A DNA stretch of 64,000 nt from Toxorhynchites rutilus septentrionalis (taxonomy: Eukaryota; Arthropoda; Insecta; Diptera; Culicidae), in the NCBI RefSeq assembly GCF_029784135.1, contig NC_073744.1, forward strand, positions 106,384,266 to 106,448,265, in the 5' to 3' direction. The notes beneath the pieces were generated by a model. It did not search any database and was not told where the DNA came from. It saw only the letters and a list, made by a program, of their open reading frames with translations. How positions within the stretch are numbered: position 1 is the first letter of the stretch; each line of letters begins with the position of its first letter. The position numbers and the translations under genes are program-made. Shown here one piece after another: positions 22,926 through 35,449 of the stretch.

Positions 22926-24128
22926 TTCCATGCCAAACTGATATAGTGGTTTTCAGATTTTTGGAAAATTGGTAGCTTGTTTTCGTTATGGTAAAACATT
23001 GAACGTGTATTATTATTTTTTTGGGTGATTCGATTTTTTCACTTTTTCCCAAAATGACTATTATCAAAAACTCATAACTTTTGAACCACTAAGCCGATTC
23101 AGACGATCGATACATCAAATTGAAGTAAATTAGCTAGTCTTTTTGGAAAAATATCAAACTTCCAAGAAATTCGAATTTTGTTTTCGTAATTCTTGATTGT
23201 ATCTGTTTTTATAGATTACATGGTTTCGGGACAAACGGCGCTATATTTTTCTATATTTTTTCTTGAAAACTGAGGATTTTTTTACACATTTATAGTTTTT
23301 ACTCAAAATTAGATATATTCTTTTTTCTTTTTTGAGTTGTAATTTTTTAGAGTTAACCGATAGTTCGGAATATTAAATTCTTCCTCTTTTTCCTATTTTC
23401 TAAAATTCATAACATTTGAACTGCTAGAGCGATTCAGATGATTGATATATCAAATTAAAGCCAAGAATTCAGAGTTGTTCGAGAAATAATAAAACGAAAA
23501 ATAAATTTTGGAAAAATCTTGCACTTGCGTAAACACTATTTTTGTTTTCGTGATTAATAATTGTATCTGTTTTTCATAAATTAAAAAAAAAATTTTTGCG
23601 TGTGTAAAATTATTGACTTAAATTAACTATGTCGATTATATGAATCGATTCAGTAGATAAAAGTTATGAATTTTTAAAAAACGTCATTTTCGGAAAAAAG
23701 GAGAAAAATGATTTTTTGAACCATCGGTTAATTTTGAAAAATCATAATTTAAAAACGAAGAACACATTTTTGGATATGTTATCTTAAAAATCCTCAGCTT
23801 TCGAGAAAAAATATAAAAAAACATGGCGCCCTTGAATGAAAACTATAAAGAACAATTACGATCAATAATCAAGAAAACAAAATTATTTTTTTGCAAGTAT
23901 AGTATTTAAAAAAAACTGGCTAACTGGCCAATTTGATATGTCGATCATCTGAATCGGTTTAGTAGTTCAAAAGATATGAATCTAAAAAAAAATATTTTTG
24001 GAAAAAAGGAGAAAACTAGATTTTTCGAACCACCCTAAAATGGGATGGGATCTAATATTTGACGAAAAGGAACAAAACTACCAATTTACACGAAAATTTG
24101 AGAACCACTATGTCGGTTTGGCATGGAA
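22926..24128. mobile_element. 1.2 kb TIR element with internal inverted modules
   Basis: The ends TTCCATGCCAAACTGATATA and ...GTTTGGCATGGAA are inverted repeats that extend ~60 bp with mismatches (matching ACTACCAATTT / AAATTGGTAG). The interior holds at least four copies, in both orientations, of the module with CATAACTTTTGAACCACTAAG and TCGATCATCTGAATCGGTT. There is no ORF for a transposase. A related, half-intact copy lies inside the gypsy insertion (14380-15600). No clear target duplication was seen. Confidence 0.65.
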
Positions 24129-25466
24129 TCTATATATAATACTAAAAAATATAGTTTGGTGTTAATTTCCCCTGCAACTAAAAAACTGATTACTAGAAAC
24201 TAATTGACGTTAACGTTTTATTACCTTGTAAAGTCTAGATACAATACCAACAGAGGGTATTTTAAAAAATAAAAATAGCTTTTTATGGGGTGTGTTCAAA
24301 ACTGAAAAAAAATATTCAGAAATCATATTTTTATGTTGTTTTTCAAGCGTACCTACATTATTTAGTCGTATAATTATTGTATCATTCAATTTATTCTGAT
24401 GTGAATGCTTTAAAATATTTCAACTGATGCTCTTACCACATTTTAATTTTTTTTATTCAATGTTCAGTTTCTATGGCGAAGCTTCATTCGTAAATTACAC
24501 ATTTGTCATCATTGGTGGAATACGATCATAAATGTTGTTATGAATAGCACAGCAAGTTATGATTACAATACATATGAATTTATTTCGATAATGCATTATA
24601 CATAAACCGATAAAAATGCATTATAATATCTATCCACAGCGTTTTAGCGTCTATATGTATATTTTATTCAATTTCAGTTTGTAATTTCTATCCCATTCGC
24701 CGTGTTTATCATGACATTAATAACATTATATACGAACCTCCCACCTTATATGTGATGTCACCCACCCTTTTAGACACATCTTAACATTATGTTCAATTTT
24801 TAGAGCGTAAACTATCTGTCAATTTTTTCACTGTTTACATTTTCTTGCCACAAATCGTTGCCACTTTTTTCTCTCAAGTTCCACTTCTCTTCTCTGATTG
24901 TAATTTGTGAAAGAACTACAAACCTTCCATAAGCTCACATGGCAAAATTTAAAACCATCATCACTTTCACCGCAGCGCCGCCTAGGTGTAGATTTGTACG
25001 TTAGATCGCCAATACGTGATTTGTTTTTTGAGTTTTAGGTTACATTAGCATCATTTTCTTAGTTCAAAAACTAAATCCAGATGTCTCACCGATTGTTTAC
25101 GTTTTGCGTTAGATCGCCAATAAATTACCTCTAATTCAACGTACCGAGGCGCCACTAGTGGCGACTTTCAATTAACGAATTTACTTTAGATTCACAACCA
25201 GATGGCGCAGCGAGTAAAATATAATGTTTTGTTTTTATCTAAGATGTTTTTGTTGGTATGAAATTCATTTTAATTTGTTAGAAAAATCCGAATATTTCGT
25301 CAAATTTCCCTGATTCATGTAATCTTCCACGTTGAAAAGGTTAAAAAATCATCTTTTTATGATGTGGTATGTATATTGTATATACTTAATTTTGTTTCAA
25401 TTAGGTAAACGATGAGTAGCATGTGTTGTACTGAAAGTACTGTAAATCCTTTTCGTATCGGTCCCT
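24129..25466. other. AT-rich region without recognised features
   Basis: There are no convincing genes or repeats. The only notable points are the phrases GTTAGATCGCCAATA (near 25004 and 25108) and GGCGCCACTAGTGGCGAC (25149-25166), a short palindrome. Confidence 0.4.
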
Positions 25467-25468
25467 AC

Positions 25469-25566
25469 TAGAGATGGGTAAAACAGTTCACTTTGATGAA
25501 CGGTTCACTCACTAACCGTTCATCTAAGTGAATCAGTTCTTTTGAACCGTTCTTTCGCTCTTTCGT
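25469..25566 (+). mobile_element. hAT-like transposon end (single)
   Basis: TAGAGATGGGTAAAACAGTTC followed by subterminal repeats of GTTCACT/GAACGGTTC is typical of hAT-family ends in insects. The opposite end was not found, so this is likely a truncated element. The nearby 15 bp array at 26575-26797 uses similar GTTCACTC words and may come from it. Confidence 0.45.
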
Positions 25567-25569
25567 TCA

Positions 25570-25978
25570 TACACTGAGAGAAATAATTAGTAAATATAAC
25601 GATTTTTTTGGTAAATACTACCAATCTATAGTCATTTTCGACCGTACTAATAAACACATATGTCAAGCAGAACCATGATTCGGAAGCCCAATATCGGCTA
25701 CATTTTCTCGCCGAAAATGCACGTATCAGAGTTATATCCTTATTATACCTCCGTATTGCCTTATGGGAACAATGAAAATGGTTAATACGCGCTTTTCTCA
25801 CCAATTTTCAGATATGACAATATCCAAGCTTACTAATGTTATCGAGTAAAATATACTAATTTCTGGTAGGGATGCGGGTTTCTTGACAATATGTACAAAA
25901 AATTTGTACATTCTACTAATTTTGCATTACCAAATGTATTTAGTAGTTTTCGACCGAGGATTTTTCTAAGGGTATTAA
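25570..25978. mobile_element. Possible MITE
   Basis: The left part CACTGAGAGAAATAATTAGT resembles the complement of the right part (CCTTAGAAAAATCC...AACTACTAAATA). Both interior flanks contain ACTAATTT / TAGTAGTTTTCGACCG words. The inverted match is weak. Confidence 0.35.
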
Positions 25979-26353
25979 GAACAACATAGAATGTTGGCTG
26001 GAACCCAACATCAATAGACAGCAGCATCAATATTGATATCGTTGGATTGGATAGTTTATATTTTTGAAATTTAGTGGGGAAAGATAAGCTGCTTCATTAA
26101 AAGTCGCAAACTGTATGTGAAAATATATTTATCGGTCGACAAAAGTTTATGTAATAATTTGATGCGCACAAAATATGTGCAATTTTTCATATTCTCTTTT
26201 TGGACAACACACAGGTTCACACAATAGGCCAAACAATGAATTGAAAGCAACGAAAAAAATTTTTTCTCAACATACCCTCACTATAAAATTTTATGTTTAC
26301 TTAATCCATGAATCGCCCCAGCTTCCCCCAGATTTTTTCTGATAATTAGAAAG

Positions 26354-26403
<50 letters not shown>
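26354..26403. repeat. (TA)n microsatellite, ~50 bp
   Basis: This is a simple AT dinucleotide repeat. 25979-26353 and 26404-26574 show nothing recognisable. Confidence 0.95.
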
Positions 26404-26406
<3 letters not shown>

Positions 26407-26574
26407 GTTTTGCTTTTAAAACTACGAGAATCTAATTTAATTGTTAACCCAAAATTGAGAATACATTAACAAAATAAACCCTGCGTTACACGCATTTTGC
26501 TCATAAATGACAAATCGTTTTATTTTCCTTACAAGCATTCTCGTTATATTTATCCATTCCGCCCAGCGCAAATC

Positions 26575-26797
26575 AGTTCAGCTGCACTCGTTCGTTCGCA
26601 AACAATTTGCCCGCAAACACTTCGTTCTCAAACAGTTCGTTCCCAAACAGTTCACTCTCAATCAGTTCTTTCCCATACAGTTCACTCGCAAACAGTTCAC
26701 TCTCCAACAGTTCAGTCTCAAACAGCTCACTCGCAAACCGTTCTTACGGAATCAGTTCGTTCACAAACCGTTCTCTCGCAACCAGTTCGTGGGGAGA
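26575..26797 (+). repeat. 15 bp tandem repeat array
   Basis: About 15 degenerate copies of a unit like CAGTTCGTTCGCAAA (variants CAGTTCACTCTCAAA). All three frames stay open and encode 5-residue repeats (for example KQFTL, SQTVH), a result of the 15 bp period rather than evidence of a protein. Confidence 0.85.
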
Positions 26798-26976
26798 ACT
26801 ATCGTTGAAGTACACCCTCTGTCAATCTACCTGCGAGAGAGGTAAACCGAATTAATGAAATTTGATATAAAAATATCCGCTTAGTGTTCATAAAATACCT
26901 AAAATACAAAGATCTGGCTTCTATTCAATCAGTGCTCTAATATTTTTCAAAATATTTTCCTTAGAACGTGTGAAAT

Positions 26977-28878
26977 ATGGACGTCAAAAGCTGCGCAAAT
27001 TGGCCGGAGAACATGCAAGTCGGACGAAATTTGCTTGAAGCTGACTCCGACCAATCTGCAAAATTCAAAAGCCGTATTGTTTGTGTCGTCCCCGGATGTA
27101 AGCAGAGATATCGCCCCGGAATTTCTTTTCATGCCTTCCCTCCGAATACGGACAAATCGCGGTATCTAGACTGGATCCAACGACTACGGCTAAAGATAGA
27201 ACCTACAAAAACCTCCCATATTTGTAGCCTCCATTTCACTGTGTCGAACTTCTACTCTCCAAGTATGAAGTGTAATACACGCCTTGAAGCAATAATATTA
27301 TATTTTTTTTTATTATTATTTTACTTTTTATAGTAACAAGCCGTGCCACTGATCGCTTAATTCTTAGGCCATCAGCAGTTCCCGACTTGAATTTGCCACA
27401 ACCTCCCATCAGCGAAGCCAGGAAAAGACTTATTGAGGGCCGTGCTGAACGTGCTGCAAACCGTGCCAAAGTTGGGGCAGCGATGGACCAGAGACATGAT
27501 ACACCAAACCTTTCAGATATTGCCATCGATGCTGAATGTGCAGATCATCCCGAAGTCTGTGTTCCTACAGTAGAGAAAGCAGTTCAGGTAGACACTACGG
27601 ATTTGGATGAACTTAAAGTCAAGCGTATCTCAGCGATCTCCTTTGGAAGCGATGACGATCTTGTATCATGGACTGGACTTAAGGTGAAGGTGGAAGCTAG
27701 CCACAAATGGCTGCTACAATGGCGCTCATTTCTTTCATCTCCCTCCCTCACCCCTCGCCAGAAAATCAATAATTTTGCGAAACAGTGTGAAGAAAATGAT
27801 CGTTTTTGCACACTTCCCATCAAGTAATATCAACCAAACTTTAATCGATTACTCACAAGATATTAAATTTTCATCTGCTTTCGCACCGTATAGTGAAGAA
27901 CGTCGGAAAACTCGAGCAAGTGCTCTGAAAGTTAAATTTTCGTTTTTCAATCTTCAGCAATGGTTTTGTTTGTATTGGTGGAAGCATCGTTATTTTTTCG
28001 ACACTGATGCCAAACAACATCATCGAAACAGCTATAAAAACCACTCAATAAAATGTTATTCCGGAGTCATAGCGTCCCATGTCATGAAAATCAATAGAAT
28101 AAAATTGTGTTGATATCGATACAATTATTATTTTTACGTTTAATGGGTCTATAATGTAAGTTTTAGCAACTTTAACATTGGGTAAGAAAATTGTATTGCA
28201 GAGCTCGGAACACTGCCACGGCTGCCTATGCTTTCAAAAACAGTAAACGGAAAAGTATTAAATTCAATCTAAATGCCTCGGCCAACGAAGAGAAGGGTTA
28301 AGGCTTTCCAACGTGAATATGTGAAAACAATACGATCAACGAAGGAAAATATTAAGGAATTATCAACATCGAGTTACTATGCGGAAGAACTTGTTAATAC
28401 CAAAAGAGCCCCAATTCGCATGTGTTATAAATTTGCTCATGTTACGCTCGCGTATAATCAGAATCATATGCAAATGCACCTTCTATATATATTTATATTT
28501 GCGATTGTTCATCGGAACATATCGTTCATACATTTTACTTTAGTATTGAATTGTTATTTGTTTTTTTTTTCAAATGTATTCAAAGACTCGTGTCAATGAA
28601 GCGCCACACAGTCTGATAAGTGAATTGATCTATTTACGTGTGCTTTGCTCTTCTCTCACAAACACTATTACCCCATTTTTACACGAGGGTTTACCTATAC
28701 TACTACAATGGCTAGCTTCCACCTTCACCTTAAATCAAGAGAAATGCTCGAATCTATTGTCAAAACAGTGACTCTCGTGAAGCAGTATCGTCAAAAGCCT
28801 AAATCTACAGTGAAGCTAGAAGAGGAAATACCGGATTCCTGCACAATAGACATGTTAAGAATACATTTTTTTAAATAA
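26977..28878 (+). pseudogene. THAP-domain gene, copy 1, broken by a TTAA insertion
   Basis: Exon 1 is 26977-27262. The intron 27263-27333 (71 bp) runs GTATGAAG...TTTTTATAG. Exon 2 starts at 27334 and is interrupted at 27682 by a 1,047 bp insert, resuming at 28734 and ending at 28878. Exon 1 encodes a C2CH THAP zinc-binding domain: C36-V-V-P-G-C41, W66, C83-S-L-H86. THAP domains bind DNA and occur in P-element transposases and host regulators. Exon 2 is charged (RKRLIEGRAERAANRAKVGA) with no domain I recognise. Without the insert the coding length is 780 bases, a multiple of three. A paralogue lies at 50652-56528 on the other strand. Confidence 0.75.
27683..28729. mobile_element. TTAA-flanked 1,047 bp insertion with 21 bp TIRs
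   Basis: TTAA at 27679-27682 and 28730-28733 flank an element whose ends are perfect inverted repeats beginning GGTGAAGGTGGAAGCTAGCC. THAP copy 2 has a single TTAA at the same place (GGACTTAAATCAAG), giving the empty site. TTAA duplication is characteristic of piggyBac-type transposition. No transposase is present; a 59-codon stretch from 28273 (MPRPTKRRVKAFQREY) is unassigned. Confidence 0.85.
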
Positions 28879-28986
28879 ATAGGCCTTTACTAAAGTGTTT
28901 CTTCCCTGAAACTACCTTTATTAAACAAGTCGTTTATTAGTAGCCTCTTGATGAGTTCAAAGTAATTCCTTATGCACAGAGGCGAA

Positions 28987-29331
28987 TTAATGATACAAAT
29001 GATACAAAACAGCCATGACGTGTTTGCACTTCCCTTTGCCAGCTTTACAGGAACACGAAAACAACCATTTGGAGAAGGAGTTTTTCGTACGAATTTTTAT
29101 TGTATGGGGTTCCGAGCTTGGAGATGATGACTGGAGGCAGGACTAGAAAATACTGAAGCCTCCATCGTGAACTTCTTCAACATCAACTATTAAAAGATGT
29201 CCAGCTTTGAATACTCTTTCGCCTTCGACGACTAAACGACTTCCACCCGCAGCGTAATCGAACACATCCGCAAACTCCACAGCCACGTAGCAGGTTTCAT
29301 TTTCTCCGACTGATGGCTCCTGATAATGCAT
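28987..29331 (-). pseudogene. SWIM zinc-finger gene fragment
   Basis: One minus-strand frame reads from about 29331 to a stop at 28987-28989 and is broken by TAG at 29145-29143. The C-terminal part contains a SWIM-type zinc motif, CSCKAGKGKCKH (C-x-C-x7-C-x-H), followed by VMAVLYH. SWIM domains occur in MuDR-like transposases and in insect proteins that also carry YqaJ or THAP domains. A splice acceptor-like TTTCATGCATTATCAG lies just upstream at ~29310-29325, so this may be the last exon of a gene whose earlier exons are lost or displaced by the F1 insertion at 29394. It converges on THAP copy 1. Confidence 0.65.
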
Positions 29332-29393
29332 GAAACAAGGTCACAGAAAAACACTTATAAGTTAAATTCAGCTTAAGCTACGGCAAAGTTTTT

Positions 29394-31225
29394 GACGTAG
29401 GACTACGTCTTTCATTTCTATACCGGGGTGTAAAATCAAAGTTTCGAAAACGAAAGCGTTACGCCGGAGACCGAGATTTTGAGCGTTAATAGCTCCTAAA
29501 CAACTGAACGAAATGGTATCATAAACACTTCATTCGAAAGATAAAATGTCTACGCGTTATATACTTGTTACTTTTTGATCCAAAAACTTGTTTCAATAGT
29601 CTTAAAATTGCTTTCAAAACAGGCTATTGAAATCACCAATCGGTATATAAGCGAGCGGCGCTCGGAAATCCACTCAGTTCTAATTGAACAGCGATTGGAG
29701 CATGTTGTCGCTGTTGCGGTGAAGCTCTTTATTTATCATGAAAGCGCGGATGAACGGTGTCACCAAGAGCCTGTTTGTGCACCCTAGGCCAGAAGGGAAT
29801 CTATCAGGAGGAGAGTGATGCCACAAACGGTTCCCTGGGAAGACATCGCTACACACACATACACGCGCGGCTATTAACAGGTGGTTATCGAGTTGGCATT
29901 AACCACTGGTGGGCTTCCAGTATCGAGGAAAATGTGGAAATATCTAATCGTTACTGAAAATAATCTGCCAGTACCTTTGGGAATTTTCAAAATATATTCA
30001 TGTGAAAGAGTTTAATTGAATGTTTTCTATCCATGTAACACTGTGACCAAATACATTTGCTTTTGTGGTTTTTCAATCAATCGCAAATAACAGGATAGCT
30101 TCAGAAGATTATTCTTCCCCATCAGTAGGATATTTCCGTATCCAATATTGTATGCGCCCGCAATCGATTATTGCTCAGTCGCCGAAAATTCCGAGCTCAG
30201 AGAGTTCATTCCCCTCTAGTTTGCCTTCCAAATTGCCATCGTAAACCACACCTTCACTCGATTCAATCACACACAAAAAGCATACTTAAGCGATATTCTG
30301 GTGGTGAGACACATTCATTTTTCGTGAGGACATTGACAAGACAACATCGTTGCCTAACGTGCTGGAGGAGGTGGACGGCGAAGGATCGACACATACACGC
30401 GCAGAACTCTTTCCGTTAGGATGCCATTCAGCATCGAGAAAGTTCCGGAAAGATCTAATCATTGCTGGAAAATAATCTGCCAGTTCCTTTGGGAATTTTC
30501 AAAATATATTCATGTGAAAGAGTTTAATTGAATGTTTTCTATCCATGTAACATTGTGACCAAATATGTTTCAATCAAGTGCTATTAACAGGTGGTTATCG
30601 AGTTGGTATTAACCACTGGTGGGCTTCCAGTATCGAGGAAAATGTGGAAATATCTAATCGTTACTGAAAATAATCTGCCAGTTCCTTTGGGAATTTTCAA
30701 AATATATTCATGTGAAAGAATTTAATTGAATGTTTTCTATCCATGTAACACTGTGACCAAATATGTTTCAATCAAGTGCTATTAACAGGTGGTTATCGAG
30801 TTGGCATTAACCACTGGTGGGCTTCCAGTATCGAGGAAAATGTGGAAATATCTAATCGTTACTGAAAATAATCTGCCAGTTCCTTTGGGAATTTTCAAAA
30901 TATATTCATGTGAAAGAGTTTAATTGAATGTTTTCTATCCATGTAACACTGTGACCAAATACATTTGGTTTTGTGGTTTTTCAATCAATCGCAATCAACA
31001 GGATAGCTTCTGAAGATTATTCTTCCCCATCAGTAGGATATTTCCGTATCCAATATTGGATGCATAGAACCTTGTGCCTCCAACGTAACGCTCTCGTTTT
31101 CGAAGTTCTCCAAATATTCATTCATTCAGAATGAATTCAGATTCAACTTCATACAAATGATCTCTAAATCAACGATAGTGCTACGTCACCCTTGCGGTTA
31201 TACCATAGATATAACCCACTTCCTG
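29394..31225 (+). mobile_element. F unit 1 (histone-derived, ~1.8 kb)
   Basis: It starts GACGTAGGACTACGTC after a T-run and ends ...CTACGTCACCCTTGCGG...CCCACTTCCTG before a T-run. After the head come TTTCATTTCTATACCGGGGT, a TATA/initiator promoter (29644-29679), a short transcribed-looking leader and ~198 bp satellite units. One longer segment begins near 30050 (GGTTTTTCAATCAATCGC) and ends with AAAGTTCCGGAAAGATC. No histone coding sequence remains in this copy. Confidence 0.7.
29644..29679 (+). promoter_or_regulatory. Core promoter of F1 (TATA plus Inr)
   Basis: TATATAAG at 29644-29651 and TCAGTT at 29674-29679 are 30 bp apart, the standard TATA-to-initiator spacing of arthropod pol II promoters. 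The same arrangement occurs in F2 (31547/31577), F3, F4 and F5, and in F3 it precedes an H3 remnant. Confidence 0.6.
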
Positions 31226-34200
31226 TTTTTTCACTGCATAAGGAAAACTCATTTTCCAACCGTTTGGAAGATAAATTTTGCACACAATTATTAATTTTGA
31301 CGTAGGACTACGTCTTTCATTTCTATACCGGGGTGTAAAATCAAAGCTTCGAAACCGAAAGCGTTACGCCGGAGACCGAGATTTTGAGCGTTAATAGCTC
31401 CTAAACAACTGAACGAAATGGTATGATAAACACTTCATTCGAAAGATAAAATGTCTACGCGTTATATTTGTTACTTTTTGATCCAAAAACTTTTTTCAAT
31501 AGTCTTAAAATTGCTTTCAAAACAGGCTATTGAAATCACCAATCGGTATATAAGCGAGCGGCGCTCGGAAATCCACTCAGTTCTAATTGAACAGCGATTG
31601 GAGCATGTTGTCGCTGTTGCGGTGAAGCTCTTTATTTATCATGAAAGCGCGGATGAACGGTGTCACCAAGAGCCTGTTTGTGCACCCTAGGCCAGAAGGG
31701 AATCTATCAGGAGGAGAGTGATGCCTCAAACGGATCCCTGGGAAGACATTGCTACACACACATACACGCGCGGCTATTAACAGGTGGTTATCGAGTTGGC
31801 ATTAACCACTGGTGGGCTTCCAGTATCGAGGAAAATGTGGAAATATCTAATCTTTACTGAAAATAATCTGCCAGTTCCTCTGGGAATTTTCAAAATATAT
31901 TCATGTGAAAGAGTTTAATTGAATGTTTTCTATCCATGTAACACTGTGACCAAATATGTTTCAATCAAGTGCTATTAACAGGTGGTTATCGAGTTGGCAT
32001 TAACCACTGGTGGGCTTCCAGTATCGAGGAAAATGTGGAAATATCTAATCGTTACTGAAAATAATCTGCCAGTTCCTTTGGGAATTTTCAAAATATATTC
32101 ATGTGAAAGAGTTTAATTGAATGTTTTCTATCCATGTAACACTGTGACCAAATATGTTTCAATCAAGTGCTATTAACAGGTGGTTATCGAGTTGGCATTA
32201 ACCACTGGTGGGCTTCCAGTATCGAGGAAAATGTGGAAATATCTAATTGTTACTGAAAATAATCTGCCAGTTCCTTTGGGAATTTTCAAAATATATTCAT
32301 GTGAAAGAGTTTAATTGAATGTTTTCTATCCATGTAACACTGTGACCAAATACATTTGGTTTTGTGGTTTTTCAATCAATCGCAATTAACAGGATAGCTT
32401 CAGAAGATTATTCTTCCCCATCAGTAGGATATTTCCGTATCCAATATTGTATGCGCCCGCAATCGATTATTGCTCAGTCGCCGAAAGTTCCGAGCTCAGA
32501 GAGTTCATTCCCCTCTAGTTTGCCTTCCAAATTGTCATCGTAAACCACACCATCTCTCGATTCAATCACACACAAAAAGCATACTTAAGCGATATTCTGG
32601 TGGTGAGACACATTCATTTTTCGTGAGGACATCGACAAGACAACATCGTTGCCTAACGTGCTGGAGGAGGTGGACGGCGAAGGATCGACACATACACGCG
32701 CAGAACTCTTTCCGTTAGGATGCCATTCAGCATCGAGAAAGTTCCGGAAAGATCTAATCATTGCTGGAAAATAATCTGCCAGTTCCTTTGGGAATTTTCA
32801 AAATATATTCATGTGAAAGAGTTTAATTGAATGTTTTCTATCCATGTAACACTGTGACCAAATATATTTCAATCAAGTGCTATTAACAGGTGGTTATCGA
32901 GTTGGCATTAACCACTGGTGGGCTTCCAGTATCGAGGAAAATGTGGAAATAACTAATCGTTACTGAAAATAATCTGCCAGTTCCTCTGGGAATTTTCAAA
33001 ATATATTCATGTGAAAGAGTTTAATTGAATGTTTTCTATCCATGTAACACTGTGACCAAATATGTTTCAATCTAGTGCTATTAACAGGTGGTTATCGAGT
33101 TGGTATTAACCACTGGTGGGCTTCCAGAGTTTAATTGAATGTTTTCTATCCATGTAACACTGTGACCAAATATGTTTCAATCAAGTGCTATTAACAGGTG
33201 GTTATCGAGTTGGCATTAACCACTGGTGGGCTTCCAGTATCGAGGAAAATGTGGAAATAACTAATCGTTACTGAAAATAATCTGCCAGTTCCTCTGGGAA
33301 TTTTCAAAATATATTCATGTGAAAGAGTTTAATTGAATGTTTTCTATCCATGTAACACTGTGACCAAATACATTTGGTTTTGTGGTTTTTCAATCAATCG
33401 CAATTAACAGGATAGCTCCAGAAGATTATTCTTCCCCATCAGTAGGATATTTCCGTATCCAATATTGTATGCGCCCGCAATCGATTATTGCTCAGTCGCC
33501 GAAAGTTCCGAGCTCAGAGAGTTCATTCCCCTCTAGTTTGCCTTCCAAATTGCCATCGTAAACCACACCTTCTCTCGATTCAATCACACACAAAAAGCAT
33601 ACTTAAGCGATATTCTGGTGGTGAGATACATTCATTTTTCGTGAGGACATCGACAAGACAACATCGTCCAGTACGTGCTGGAGGAGGTGGACGGCGAAGG
33701 ATCGACACATACACGCGCAGAACTCTTTCCGTTAGGATGCCATTCAGCATCGGGAAAGTTCCGGAAAGATCTAATCAATGCTGGAAAATAATCTGCCAGT
33801 TCCTTTGGGAATTTTCAAAATATATTCATGTGAAAGAGTTTAATTGAATGTTTTCTATCCATGTAACACTGTGACCAAATATGTTTCAATCAAGTGCTAT
33901 TAACAGGTGGTTATCGAGTTGGCATTAACCACTGGTGGGCTTCCAGTATCGAGGAAAATGTGGAAATAACTAATCGTTACTGAAAATAATCTGCCAGTTC
34001 CTCTGGGAATTTTCAAAATATATTCATGTGAAAGAGTTTAATTGAATGTTTTCTATCCATGTAACACTGTGACCAAATACATTTGGTTTTGTGGTTTTTC
34101 AATCAATCGCAATTAACAGGATAGCTTCAGAAGATTATTCTTCCCCATCAGTAGGATATTTCCGTATCCAATATTGTATGCGCCCGCAATCGATTATTGC

Positions 34201-35190
34201 TCAGTCGCCGAAAGTTCCGAGCTCAGAGAGTTCATTCCCCTCTAGTTTGCCTTCCAAATTGCCATCGTAAACCACACCTTCTCTCGATTCAATCACACAC
34301 AAAAAGCATACTTAAGCGATATTCTGGTGGTGAGACACATTCATTTTTCGTGAGGACATCGACAAGACAACATCGTTGCCTAACGTGCTGGAGGAGGTGG
34401 ACGGCGAAGGATCGACACATACACGCGCAGAACTCTTTTCGTTAGGATGCCATTCAGCATCGAGAAAGTTCCGGAAAGATCTAATCATTGCTGGAAAATA
34501 ATCTGCCAGTTCCTTTGGGAATTTTCAAAATATATTCATGTGAAAGAGTTTAATTGAATGTTTTCTATCCATGTAACACTGTGACCAAATATGTTTCAAT
34601 CAAGTGCTATTAACAGGTGGTTATCGAGTTGGTATTAACCACTGGTGGGCTTCCAGTATCGAGGAAAATGTGGAAATAACTAATCGTTACTGAAAATAAT
34701 CTGCCAGTTCCTTTGGGAATTTTCAAAATATATTCATGTGAAAGAGTTTAATTGAATGTTTTCTATCCATGTAACACTGTGACCAAATATGTTTCAATCA
34801 AGTGCTATTAACAGGTGGTTATCGTGTTGGCATTAACCACTGGTGGGCTTCCAGTATCGAGGAAAATGTGGAAATAACTAATCGTTACTGAAAATAATCT
34901 GCCAGTTCCTTTGGGAATTTTCAAAATATATTCATGTGAAAGAGTTTAATTGAATGTTTTCTATCCATGTAACACTGTGACCAAATATGTTTCAATCAAG
35001 TGCTATTAACAGGTGGTTATCGTGTTGGCATTAACCACTGGTGGGCTTCCAGTATCGAGGAAAATGTGGAAATATCTAATCGTTACTGAAAATAATCTAC
35101 CAGTTCCTTTGGGAATTTTCAAAATATATTCATGTGAAAGAGTTTAATTGAATGTTTTCTATCCATGTAACACTGTGACCAAATACATTT
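30583..35190 (+). repeat. ~198 bp satellite repeats within F1 and F2
   Basis: Units run from ATTAACAGGTGGTTATCGAG through GGGCTTCCAGTATCGAGGAA, AATAATCTGCCAGTTCC and TGAAAGAGTTTAATTGAATG to CAAATATGTTTCAATCAAGT. Spacing is 198-199 bp. Each unit contains a short inverted repeat, GGTTATCGAGTTGG-ATTAACC. Unit number differs between F copies, as expected from unequal exchange. Confidence 0.85.
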
Positions 35191-35449
35191 GGTTTTGTGG
35201 TTTTTCAATCAATCGCAATTAACAGGATAGCTTCTGAAGATTATTCTTCCCCATCAGTAGGATATTTCCGTATCCAATATTGGATGCATAAAACCTTGTG
35301 CCTCCAACGTAACGCTCTCGTTTTCGAAGTTTTCCAAATATTCATTCATTCAGAATGAATTCAGATTCAACTTCATACAAATGATCTCTAAATCAACGAT
35401 AGTCCTACGTCACCCTTGCGGTTATACCATAGATATAACCCACTTCCTG
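31299..35449 (+). mobile_element. F unit 2 (~4.15 kb, satellite-expanded)
   Basis: It has the same ends as F1 (GACGTAGG... and ...CACTTCCTG between T-runs) and lies 73 bp after it. The promoter is TATATAAG 31547-31554 with TCAGTT 31577-31582. The interior is expanded into many ~198 bp units (for example ATTAACAGGTGGTTATCGAG at 31775, 31974 and 32172) and three copies of a longer segment (around 32400-32760, 33420-33780 and 34120-34490). The longer segment has a second promoter-like start (CCAATATTG...GCTCAGTCGCC). Confidence 0.75.

Noticed and set aside
26497..26855. Three overlapping open frames with 5-residue repeats
   Set aside because: They are explained by the 15 bp tandem repeat, whose period is a multiple of three; no start context or homology.
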